From the NCBI GenBank assembly GCA_023488865.1, contig JAMDDG010000094.1:1-6845 (forward strand): a DNA stretch of 6,845 nucleotides, in the 5' to 3' direction. A program made the translations under genes and the position numbers. Every line of letters begins with the position of its first letter. Within the stretch, counting starts at the first letter, position 1. Shown piece by piece: positions 1-5,729 of this stretch. This DNA comes from Bacteroidota bacterium (GTDB lineage Bacteria > Bacteroidota > Bacteroidia > Bacteroidales > Prolixibacteraceae). The notes beneath the pieces were generated by a model, which did no database searches, was not told the DNA's origin, and saw nothing but the letters and a program-made list of their open reading frames with translations.

Positions 1-229
1 GGCTATTTCTTTCCCTACCGGATATGACAGCAGTAAAAATTTCTCTTACAACTTCAACAATTCAGTCTGGGATTACCAATTGGGCGCCGGAGTTGATGTT
101 TTGATGTTTACTCTTGATGTTCGCTATGAATGGGGCTTATCCAAATCCTTTGATACAACTAACCTGGGTTCTAACTTTACAAGCAAAGGAAACACATTTA
201 CAGTATCACTGGGATTTAAAATCTTCTGA
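1..229 (+). CDS. Outer membrane beta-barrel protein, PorT-like (3' end only)
   Basis: The frame is open from the left edge (first full codon at position 2) to a TGA at 227-229, giving the last 75 residues of a protein whose start lies outside the window. The fragment alternates polar and hydrophobic residues in strand-length segments (WDYQLGAGVDVLMFTLDVRYEWGL is split by turns rich in G, N, S and D) and ends in TVSLGFKIF. A terminal aromatic residue in an amphipathic last strand is the usual BAM insertion signal of outer membrane barrels. The spacing of the GAGVD and LDVRYEWGL segments resembles PorT-family barrels (OMP_b-brl_2) of Bacteroidota. The barrel class is well supported; the exact family and function are not. 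Transcription probably ends at the hairpin 12 bases downstream of the stop codon. Confidence 0.8.
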   Translation, partial: AISFPTGYDSSKNFSYNFNNSVWDYQLGAGVDVLMFTLDVRYEWGLSKSFDTTNLGSNFTSKGNTFTVSLGFKIF

Positions 230-240
230 TGAAGCATAAT

Positions 241-283
241 AACACATAAAAAAAGCCGCTTTGAGCGGCTTTTTTTATGTGTT
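241..283. terminator. Bidirectional rho-independent terminator
   Basis: This is a perfect inverted repeat with 20-bp arms (241-260 and 264-283) and a TTG loop (261-263). The stem core is AGCCGCT/AGCGGCT. On each strand a run of seven T follows the GC core, so it can end transcription of both the + strand barrel gene and the - strand fabG. The outer part of the right arm (275-283) is also the last two codons and TAA stop of fabG, so the hairpin and coding sequence overlap. Confidence 0.93.
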
Positions 284-1021
284 CATGGCACCACAAACAT
301 TGATTACCTGACCGGAAACATACGACGAAAGATCGGATGCCAGGAATAGCGCTACCTTGGCAACCTCTTCGGGCAAACCGCCACGTTTCATTGGAATAGA
401 TGCTTCCCATTGCTTGCGGGCCTCTTCCGGTATTTTTGCTGTCATCTCGGTAATTATAAAGCCCGGGGCAATGGCATTGGAACGAATACCCCTGGATCCC
501 AACTCTTTGGCGATCGATTTGGTAAAGCCGATAATTCCCGCTTTAGAGGCGGAGTAATTCGCCTGGCCTGCATTTCCGCTTACCCCGACAACTGAACTCA
601 TGTTGATAATTGAACCTCCTTTTTGTTTCAACATCGACATTTGTACTGCTTTTGTAAAGTTGAAAACAGATTTAAGGTTGACATTGATTACAGCATCCCA
701 CTGCTCCTGGGTCATTCTCATCAACAGCGTATCTTTTGTGATGCCGGCATTGTTCACCAATACGTCAATGCTGCCGAAATCTTTGACAATCTGATCGACC
801 ACATTCATGGTATCCTCAAATTTTGAAGCATCAGAGGCATATGCTTTCGCTTTTACGCCCAAAGCCAGGAGTTCTTTCTCAGTTTCTTTGGCAATATCAT
901 CATAAAAAAGATCTGTAAAAGCAACGTTGCAACCCTCTTGTGCAAACATAATTGCAATAGATTTTCCGATACCACGGCTTGCTCCAGTTACAATGGCCGT
1001 CTTTCCTTCTAATAATTTCAC
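275..1021 (-). CDS. fabG: 3-oxoacyl-[acyl-carrier-protein] reductase (FabG-type SDR)
   Basis: This 248-residue cytoplasmic short-chain dehydrogenase has the usual FabG length. By family it reduces 3-oxoacyl-ACP to 3-hydroxyacyl-ACP with NADPH in fatty acid elongation. Visible motifs are the Rossmann glycine loop TGASRGIG (residues 12-19), NNAG (90-93), the active-site Asn in NVNL (about N115), the catalytic Ser in INMSSVVG (S143) and YSASK (Y156, K160). The PG motif after the active site (IAPGF) and the C-terminal YVSGQVINV segment also fit FabG. The start is GTG at 1021-1019: an in-frame TAA lies nine bases upstream, no ATG precedes the glycine loop, and the loop sits at the normal distance from this start. 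No Shine-Dalgarno sequence is visible, which is common in Bacteroidota. The gene is not next to acpP, fabF or fabD here, so a different SDR substrate cannot be excluded. The stop codon lies inside the terminator arm. Confidence 0.9.
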   Translation of the reverse strand: MKLLEGKTAIVTGASRGIGKSIAIMFAQEGCNVAFTDLFYDDIAKETEKELLALGVKAKAYASDASKFEDTMNVVDQIVKDFGSIDVLVNNAGITKDTLLMRMTQEQWDAVINVNLKSVFNFTKAVQMSMLKQKGGSIINMSSVVGVSGNAGQANYSASKAGIIGFTKSIAKELGSRGIRSNAIAPGFIITEMTAKIPEEARKQWEASIPMKRGGLPEEVAKVALFLASDLSSYVSGQVINVCGAMNT

Positions 1022-1056
1022 ACGTAATTAATTTAGTTAAACAATTATAATTCAAT

Positions 1057-1087
1057 ATTTTAAAATAATCAGTCAGGATTTTAAAAT
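1057..1087. repeat. Two copies of palindromic decamer ATTTTAAAAT, 21 bp apart
   Basis: The self-complementary decamer ATTTTAAAAT occurs at 1057-1066 and again at 1078-1087. The two copies are 21 bp apart from start to start, close to two helical turns. They lie between the candidate promoter and the start of fabG, so they could be a paired operator in the fabG leader. The region is AT-rich and such a decamer can arise easily by chance. Confidence 0.3.
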
Positions 1088-1168
1088 TCTACACTCACGC
1101 TTATGGCAATACCAATGGTCAAATCGAATTCGTCCCTCCCAAACTCCTGCAAAGATAGCCAATAGTTA
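1081..1168 (-). pseudogene. Possible remnant of an outer-membrane barrel C-terminus
   Basis: In the gap between the DUF6340-like gene and fabG, one - strand frame reads ...FGRDEFDLTIGIAISVSVEF and then TAA (1083-1081). The stretch alternates hydrophobic and polar residues and ends in Phe, as the last strand of an outer membrane barrel does. The frame is open only from about position 1185, where a TGA lies inside the end of the upstream gene in a different frame, and it has no ATG. It could be the tail of a deleted barrel gene, or chance. The 88 bases are too few to prove either. Confidence 0.25.
1150..1157 (-). promoter_or_regulatory. Candidate -7 promoter box upstream of fabG
   Basis: The - strand reads TATCTTTG here, an exact match to the Bacteroidota -7 consensus TAnnTTTG. 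It lies about 128 bases before the fabG GTG and just past the stop of the DUF6340-like gene, so it could give fabG its own transcript with a long leader. I see no TTG -33 element at the usual distance upstream, so the match may be chance. Confidence 0.35.
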
Positions 1169-2194
1169 ATTGACCTCCGGGCGACTATTCAACAACCGGA
1201 TATAATTTTCAGCTATTCTGGAGTATTTGGACTGAAATGACTTCTTTGCCCAGAGAAGGGCATCTTTTATATTTCCATTCATTTCAGCTGCAAGAGCTAG
1301 ATTGTATTCAATTTTGCTTCGAAAACTTGCCGTAGTTGAATTAGAAAACTTCATCCATATTTTTTCTGCCGAATTCCAGTCATTCTTGTTCAGAAATTTG
1401 ATGGCTTTGTCTGCCTCCTTATTATTGGTAATAAAATAACTCCTTTCCTCTTGTTTCCATCCGGGAGAGATGTATTCAGCAAGATTCTGCCCATTCTCAA
1501 CTGCTCCTCCTAAAAGAGCTTCTTTAATCGTTGGCAATTTTTCATAAGTTTCCTGCAAAGTTATACCCGATTTTTCCCAATAAATTGTGTCATTGACTTC
1601 AAATTTTGCCACCATCAATTTTTCTTTGGGTTGATACAATTTCCAGTTAGAGTGGTAAGCAACCTGAATGTAAGCAACACATTCGTTATAACCACCTTCG
1701 TATGAGGGTTCAACCTGAAAAGAAGTATTGACTTTTTCGTAAAAATTCTCTAACAAAAGCAACGCATCTACCTTAAATTCATTACAGATTTGCCTTACTT
1801 CCGGTAAACTTAACGAGGCTGATTTCTTATAGAAGTTGAGATTGTAATTTGGCAAATTACGTTTTAAAGGTATTACTACATCATATCTTCCTGATTCATA
1901 TAAATTATTCGCGAGAACTTTTAGGGTTGTATCTGCAGCTAAACTATCAAGCATCAGATCATCCAGGCTCAATTTCTTTTTGACAAAAAAATTCTCTAAT
2001 GAATCCGAATTCAGATTTTTGAAAGCGTCTGTCATACTCCCGTTCATCAGAACAACGCTTTGTATATCAGCAGGAATGACCCTTGGGGCAGGTACAGGGA
2101 CCTGAACAGGGATTTTGCCCATTGAAACACAGGATGTAAGCAGTATGAACAATCCATAGGAGACCCAATTGTAACGTCTAAAAAATAAACTCAT
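1166..2194 (-). CDS. DUF6340-like lipoprotein with C-terminal TPR-like repeats
   Basis: This 342-residue protein starts at ATG 2194. A hydrophobic signal segment (about residues 11-20) ends in the lipobox LTSC, with lipidated Cys at residue 22. The mature start (CVSMGKIP) lacks the acidic surface-export signal of many Bacteroidota, so a periplasm-facing lipoprotein is likelier. A Val/Pro-rich linker (about 28-41) follows. A mixed alpha/beta region (about 43-245) contains VDALLLLENF (142-151) and a YIQVAYHSNWKLY strand (175-187). From about 257 to 338 there are helical pairs that look like two TPR units, including DWNSAEKIW and GNIKDALLWAKKSF. The overall plan matches the DUF6340 family of Bacteroidota as I remember it; its function is not known to me. 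The gene is divergent from the M28 peptidase across 147 bases. Upstream on its strand only an imperfect TTAATTTG box (2242-2235) is visible. TAA is at 1168-1166. Confidence 0.75.
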   Translation of the reverse strand: MSLFFRRYNWVSYGLFILLTSCVSMGKIPVQVPVPAPRVIPADIQSVVLMNGSMTDAFKNLNSDSLENFFVKKKLSLDDLMLDSLAADTTLKVLANNLYESGRYDVVIPLKRNLPNYNLNFYKKSASLSLPEVRQICNEFKVDALLLLENFYEKVNTSFQVEPSYEGGYNECVAYIQVAYHSNWKLYQPKEKLMVAKFEVNDTIYWEKSGITLQETYEKLPTIKEALLGGAVENGQNLAEYISPGWKQEERSYFITNNKEADKAIKFLNKNDWNSAEKIWMKFSNSTTASFRSKIEYNLALAAEMNGNIKDALLWAKKSFQSKYSRIAENYIRLLNSRPEVN

Positions 2195-2298
2195 ACGAAA
2201 TCTGCAAAATTTTTATTACCCGATCCTGTTTTTACAAATTAACTAAATATTCAGTGAACCTGTACATTAAAAAGAATTAAAAAACTTAAAGAGATCGT

Positions 2299-2306
2299 TA
2301 TATTTG
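2299..2306 (+). promoter_or_regulatory. -7 promoter box of the M28 peptidase gene
   Basis: TATATTTG matches the Bacteroidota -7 consensus TAnnTTTG exactly. It lies 36 bases before the ATG at 2342, which would give a leader of about 30 bases. No clear TTTG element is seen at the -33 position; the upstream DNA is A-rich. The rest of the divergent gap (2195-2341) is AT-rich, with no terminator or riboswitch-like structure that I can see. Confidence 0.55.
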
Positions 2307-2341
2307 CCGAAAACAAATGCGCTTCCAACATAATCAGACAC

Positions 2342-4105
2342 ATGAAGATCCTAATTAAAAGCCTTTTAATCACCGCTATTGTCCTTTCGGCTTGTACCAT
2401 TCAACATCAGGCAAAAATAACAGAAAAAGAACTCTCCTCCTCTATTTCCAAACTTTCATCCAACGAATTTCAAGGTAGGAAACCCGGTCTTCCGGGAGAC
2501 TCCCTGGCGGCCCGTTTTATCCTTGATAAATTTAAAAAGACGGGTATTAAAATGCTGTATAACAAAGGATTTCAGCCTGTCAAACTGATAACGGGATTCA
2601 AATTCGGAAACGAAAATCACTTGTCTGCCGCTCAACAAACTTTTGAATTGGGTGCAGATTATGAACCACTTTTCTTTTCAGCCAACAAATCATTCTCTGG
2701 TAAATTGGCCCTTGCCGGATATGGCGTGACCATTTCTACAGACAGCCTGAAATGGGACGATTATCAAAATAATCAGGTAGATGGTCGCTGGGTACTAATT
2801 TTGGAAGGTCTACCTGCCCATCTCCAGCAATTAACCGAAGCCAAAAAAAACAGTGATGTACGTTCCAAAGTTTTAAATGCCATCGATCATCATGCCAATG
2901 GCATCTTAATGGTTACTGCAGATTTCAATACCAAAGGGGCGGCCAGAACCGTGATCTTTGATAAAAACAGTACCCCATACCCCATTCCGATCCTGCAAAT
3001 TTCACAGAAAACGGCTGATCGGTTGTTAGATCAGCAATTAAGTTTCAGTGAGATTCAAAATAAGATCAAGACAGATCAAAAACCGTTTTTCAGGTTAACG
3101 GAATTAACGGTTAATGGCGAGGCATCCGTTTTACCAAAAATTACCATGACCCAGAATGTTGTTGGATGGTTACCCGGTAAAGATCCGAAACTATCTGATG
3201 AATACATTGTGGTAGGGGCCCATTACGATCACCTGGGCTTTGGAGGGCCAGGATCCGGATCCAGAATGCCTGATACAGTGGCCGTTCATCCCGGCGCTGA
3301 TGACAATGCTTCGGGTGTTGCCGCTGTCATTGAGTTGGCTAAGCGATTTTCACATGGAAAAAACAATAAACGTCCCATACTGTTCGTCGCTTTTACGGCC
3401 GAAGAGTTTGGATTGATCGGTTCAAAAGCTTTCGTTGCAGAGCCACCTTTTAACCTAAAAAAAGCATCAGCCATGTTTAATTTCGATATGGTAGGCAGAT
3501 TGGATTCTGCAAAGGACCTGACCATTGGCGGCGTAGGTACTGCATTGGAAACGAATACGTTGATTGACAGTCTTGTTCATGGGTTCAATGTGAAGATCTC
3601 AAAAGAGGGCTATGGCCCTTCTGACCACTCCTCCTTTTATGGCGATAACATTCCGGTTATCTACTTTACCTCAGGCGTTCACGACCAATATCATACCCCC
3701 AAAGACACTTACGACCGTATCAATATCAAAGGCGAGAAAATGATTATCGAAAGCGCCTATCTATTAATTCGGGAAGTGGCAAACCGCGATAAAAAATTAA
3801 CTTACCAGGAAAGTGGACCTAAGGAGGGAAACCTTACCCGAACAGATTTAAAAGTATCACTCGGTATTATCCCCGATTTTGCCGGTATTGTGAAGGAAGG
3901 AATGCGAATTGACGGAGTGACGCCCGGGAGACCTGCATCCAAAGCGGGGCTGCTAAAAGGAGATATAATAATTGCCATCGACGGAAAAAAGGTTGGGAGC
4001 ATTTATGATTACATGTCCAGGATGAAAGCCTATTCTCCCGGTCAAATTATCTCGGTAGATGTGATGCGTGGCAATTTGAAAAAAGTTTTTCTTGTGACAT
4101 TGTAA
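2342..4105 (+). CDS. M28-family zinc metallopeptidase lipoprotein with PA-like and PDZ domains
   Basis: This 587-residue exported lipoprotein belongs to peptidase family M28, the di-zinc aminopeptidases. A signal peptide ends in lipobox LSAC (Cys18). Residues of about 110-240 form a PA-like insert. The catalytic domain spans about 270-480 with all expected residues: H294 and D296 in GAHYDH, D321 in GADDNASG, E354 (general base) and E355 (zinc) in TAEEFG, D382 in NFDMVGR and H451 in YHTPKDT. A C-terminal PDZ domain (about 505-587) has the GVTPGRPASKAGLLKGD carboxylate-loop region. M28 enzymes with PA and PDZ parts are common in Bacteroidota and trim N-terminal residues from peptides; the substrate cannot be told from sequence. 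It is probably anchored in the outer or inner membrane facing the periplasm. The gene is complete with intact catalytic residues and sits 80 bases upstream of ung on the same strand; TAA ends at 4105. Confidence 0.93.
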   Translation: MKILIKSLLITAIVLSACTIQHQAKITEKELSSSISKLSSNEFQGRKPGLPGDSLAARFILDKFKKTGIKMLYNKGFQPVKLITGFKFGNENHLSAAQQTFELGADYEPLFFSANKSFSGKLALAGYGVTISTDSLKWDDYQNNQVDGRWVLILEGLPAHLQQLTEAKKNSDVRSKVLNAIDHHANGILMVTADFNTKGAARTVIFDKNSTPYPIPILQISQKTADRLLDQQLSFSEIQNKIKTDQKPFFRLTELTVNGEASVLPKITMTQNVVGWLPGKDPKLSDEYIVVGAHYDHLGFGGPGSGSRMPDTVAVHPGADDNASGVAAVIELAKRFSHGKNNKRPILFVAFTAEEFGLIGSKAFVAEPPFNLKKASAMFNFDMVGRLDSAKDLTIGGVGTALETNTLIDSLVHGFNVKISKEGYGPSDHSSFYGDNIPVIYFTSGVHDQYHTPKDTYDRINIKGEKMIIESAYLLIREVANRDKKLTYQESGPKEGNLTRTDLKVSLGIIPDFAGIVKEGMRIDGVTPGRPASKAGLLKGDIIIAIDGKKVGSIYDYMSRMKAYSPGQIISVDVMRGNLKKVFLVTL

Positions 4106-4120
4106 AAGCAAATCAACAGT

Positions 4121-4168
4121 TTGTAATTCAATGTCTTTTAAAGTGAATCGTTGTATTCATCTTTTAAA
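4121..4168 (+). repeat. Imperfect direct repeat upstream of ung
   Basis: TTGTAATTCAATGTCTTTTAAA (two segments, 4121-4142) recurs as TTGTATTCATCTTTTAAA (4151-4168), with small deletions, at a 30-base offset. It fills most of the 80-base gap between the M28 gene and ung. The TTG at 4151-4153 is followed 20 bases later by TAAATTTT (4174-4181), one base off the TAnnTTTG consensus. If that is a promoter, transcription would begin at or next to the ung ATG. No terminator is seen in this gap. Confidence 0.4.
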
Positions 4169-4185
4169 CAATATAAATTTTTAGC

Positions 4186-4848
4186 ATGGACGTAAAAATT
4201 GAAGGGAGTTGGAAAAAACGTTTATCCGAAGAGTTTGAGCAGCCCTATTTTCAGGAACTTACCGACTTTATTAGACAGGAGTACACAACCCGACAAATTT
4301 TTCCTCCCGGGAAGCTGATCTTTCATGCATTTGAGCAATCCCCGTTCGACCGGACAAAAGTTGTAATCCTTGGCCAGGACCCATACCACGGACCTGGCCA
4401 GGCACATGGTTTATGTTTCTCAGTACCCGATGGAATCGAACAACCACCCTCCCTGCAAAATATTTTCAAGGAAATAGAACAGGATTTGGGCATTTCCACG
4501 CCCTCCAGCGGAAACCTCGAACGGTGGGCCACCCAGGGCGTGTTGCTGCTTAATGCCACACTGACAGTTCAAGCCAACCGTGCCGGTTCACACCAAAACC
4601 GCGGCTGGGAAAGATTTACAGACAGGGTAATCCGTTTACTTTCAGAGGAAAAGGAACACCTGGTTTTTATACTTTGGGGTTCCTTTGCGCAAAAAAAAGG
4701 CGATTTCATCGACAGGGGCAAACATTTGGTACTCACCTCCCCTCATCCATCACCCCTCTCCTCCTACCGGGGATTTTTCGGGAACCAGCATTTCAGCAAA
4801 ACCAATGATTACCTGAAACAGCATGGTCTTGAGCCAATTCAATGGTGA
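4186..4848 (+). CDS. ung: Uracil-DNA glycosylase, family 1
   Basis: This 220-residue cytoplasmic enzyme removes uracil from DNA, starting base excision repair of deaminated cytosine and misincorporated dUMP. All family-1 signatures are present: the water-activating loop GQDPYHGPGQAHGLCFS (residues 63-79) with catalytic Asp65 and uracil-stacking Phe78, LLLN (120-123) with uracil-reading Asn123, and the minor-groove loop HPSPLS (187-192) with catalytic His187. Length and residue spacing match E. coli Ung nearly one to one. The ATG at 4186 puts the catalytic Asp at the expected distance from the N-terminus. The gene lies on the same strand as the peptidase, 80 bases after it, with no functional link evident. 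It converges on the nucleotidyltransferase gene, and an inverted repeat begins right after its TGA. Confidence 0.98.
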   Translation: MDVKIEGSWKKRLSEEFEQPYFQELTDFIRQEYTTRQIFPPGKLIFHAFEQSPFDRTKVVILGQDPYHGPGQAHGLCFSVPDGIEQPPSLQNIFKEIEQDLGISTPSSGNLERWATQGVLLLNATLTVQANRAGSHQNRGWERFTDRVIRLLSEEKEHLVFILWGSFAQKKGDFIDRGKHLVLTSPHPSPLSSYRGFFGNQHFSKTNDYLKQHGLEPIQW

Positions 4849-4849
4849 A

Positions 4850-5022
4850 AATTTGAAAATATGGAAATGTGAAAATGTGAAAATGGGGATTTGTGGGTTT
4901 TTCAGCTTGGTGTGCATTGAGCATCAATTCAAAAACAGTTGTTCTGGCAACTATTCAGATTAAATACTCTAATATTGCCTCCCTCACATTTCCACATTTC
5001 CACATTCTCCAATTTTCAAATT
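4850..5022. repeat. Imperfect inverted repeat element between convergent genes
   Basis: Left arm 4850-4885 and right arm 4987-5022 are inverted copies matching at 30 of 36 positions by eye. They begin with AATTTGAAAAT and contain tandem 8-base units of the type AAAATGTG (two to three per arm). The 101-base centre (4886-4986) is AT-rich, has two weak small hairpins (4916-4928 and 4938-4951) and no gene. The element starts one base after the ung stop. Its right arm includes the TGA stop (5018-5016) of the nucleotidyltransferase gene. No target-site duplication is visible. It may be a small non-autonomous element, or a large stem that ends both transcripts. From memory, TGAAAAT-rich spacers of this kind recur in Bacteroidota genomes; I cannot check this here. 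Confidence 0.7.
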
Positions 5023-5729
5023 ATGTTTTTGGCTTTTGCCAGCTGATCTGGTTTTCCAAGATCCATCCAATGTTTGGAAGTATCGTGGTAACCATAAATT
5101 GACTCACTCTTTGCCAGCCTCAGGTGCATTTGAATCACTGAAAACTTTCCGGTTTCGGTGATCTTTGAAAATATTTCGGGTTGAATAAGTTGTATGCCGC
5201 TGAAGGCAAGGTTTTTGAGTGAATCTTCCTTTCGAACCAAAATTTCCTCTCCGGTTTTAGTATTTCTCCACCCGGAAAGTAACATCTCCTGGTTGAAAAC
5301 CAGGTATCGGTCTGTTACTCTTTCCCGGACTGCCATGGTGGCCAATCCGCCTTTTTCGTTATGACAGGCCAAAAGTGCCGCCAAATCCATTGAACTGAGA
5401 ATATCCACATTGTAAACAAGAAACGGCTCTTCATCTCCCAGTAAATGATGCGCTTTCAGGATGGCCCCTCCGGTATCCAACAGTTGGTCACGTTCGTCTG
5501 AGATAACAATAGGAAGATTGAAATTCTGCTTCTCCTTCAGAAAATCAATAATTTTATCTCCAAAATGATGAATGTTGATGACGATTTCAGAAAGTTGCAG
5601 TTCGCTTACCTTTCTGATGGCCCGCTCCAGAAGGGTGATTCCGTTCAGCTCGACCAGCGCTTTGGGCCTGTTGGAAGTATAAGGGTACAATCTTGTTCCC
5701 AAACCTGCTGCCAAAATGAATGCCTTCAT
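5016..5729 (-). CDS. murU: MurU-like sugar-1-phosphate nucleotidyltransferase
   Basis: This 237-residue NDP-sugar pyrophosphorylase of the GT-A-like nucleotidyltransferase fold would transfer a nucleotide to a sugar-1-phosphate. The N-terminal signature AAGLGTRLYPYTSNRPKAL (residues 7-25) contains the glycine-rich nucleotide loop and Lys23. DTGGAI (85-90) would contact base or sugar, and Asp109 in YNVDIL and Asp223 in WMDLGKPDQL are the likely metal ligands. At this short length, with no C-terminal left-handed helix, it resembles MurU, which makes UDP-MurNAc from MurNAc-1-P in cell-wall recycling. The ATG overlaps the stop of the upstream AmgK-like gene as ATGA (5729-5726), so the two are very likely translationally coupled. 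The neighbour is the main argument for MurU over a GlcNAc-, mannose- or glucose-1-P enzyme. No Shine-Dalgarno sequence is present. The stop codon lies inside the inverted repeat. Confidence 0.75.
   Translation of the reverse strand: MKAFILAAGLGTRLYPYTSNRPKALVELNGITLLERAIRKVSELQLSEIVINIHHFGDKIIDFLKEKQNFNLPIVISDERDQLLDTGGAILKAHHLLGDEEPFLVYNVDILSSMDLAALLACHNEKGGLATMAVRERVTDRYLVFNQEMLLSGWRNTKTGEEILVRKEDSLKNLAFSGIQLIQPEIFSKITETGKFSVIQMHLRLAKSESIYGYHDTSKHWMDLGKPDQLAKAKNII

Noticed and set aside
1081..1170. Programmed frameshift joining the DUF6340-like gene to the barrel-like tail
   Set aside because: There is no slippery heptamer or obvious stimulatory structure at the junction, and a TPR-like domain leading into a single barrel strand makes no structural sense.
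2195..2341. Riboswitch or small RNA in the divergent gap
   Set aside because: The DNA is AT-rich with no stable stem or known motif; a simple divergent promoter region explains it.
3250..3261. Tandem GGATCC sites, suggesting a cloning junction
   Set aside because: They lie within an intact M28 coding frame in a Gly/Ser-rich loop (GPGSGS) next to a zinc-ligand motif; codon repetition explains them.
3286..4002. Antisense open frames opposite the peptidase gene
   Set aside because: They are shadows of a well-supported M28/PDZ frame, with no domain-like sequence or start context.
4861..4885. Tandem 8-base AAAATGTG units as a CRISPR or satellite array
   Set aside because: Units are too short and adjacent, with no spacers and only two or three copies; they are better described as part of the inverted repeat arms.
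4893..5102. Small + strand frame across the inverted repeat
   Set aside because: It runs through repeat arm sequence and into the opposite strand of the nucleotidyltransferase gene; its composition is not protein-like.
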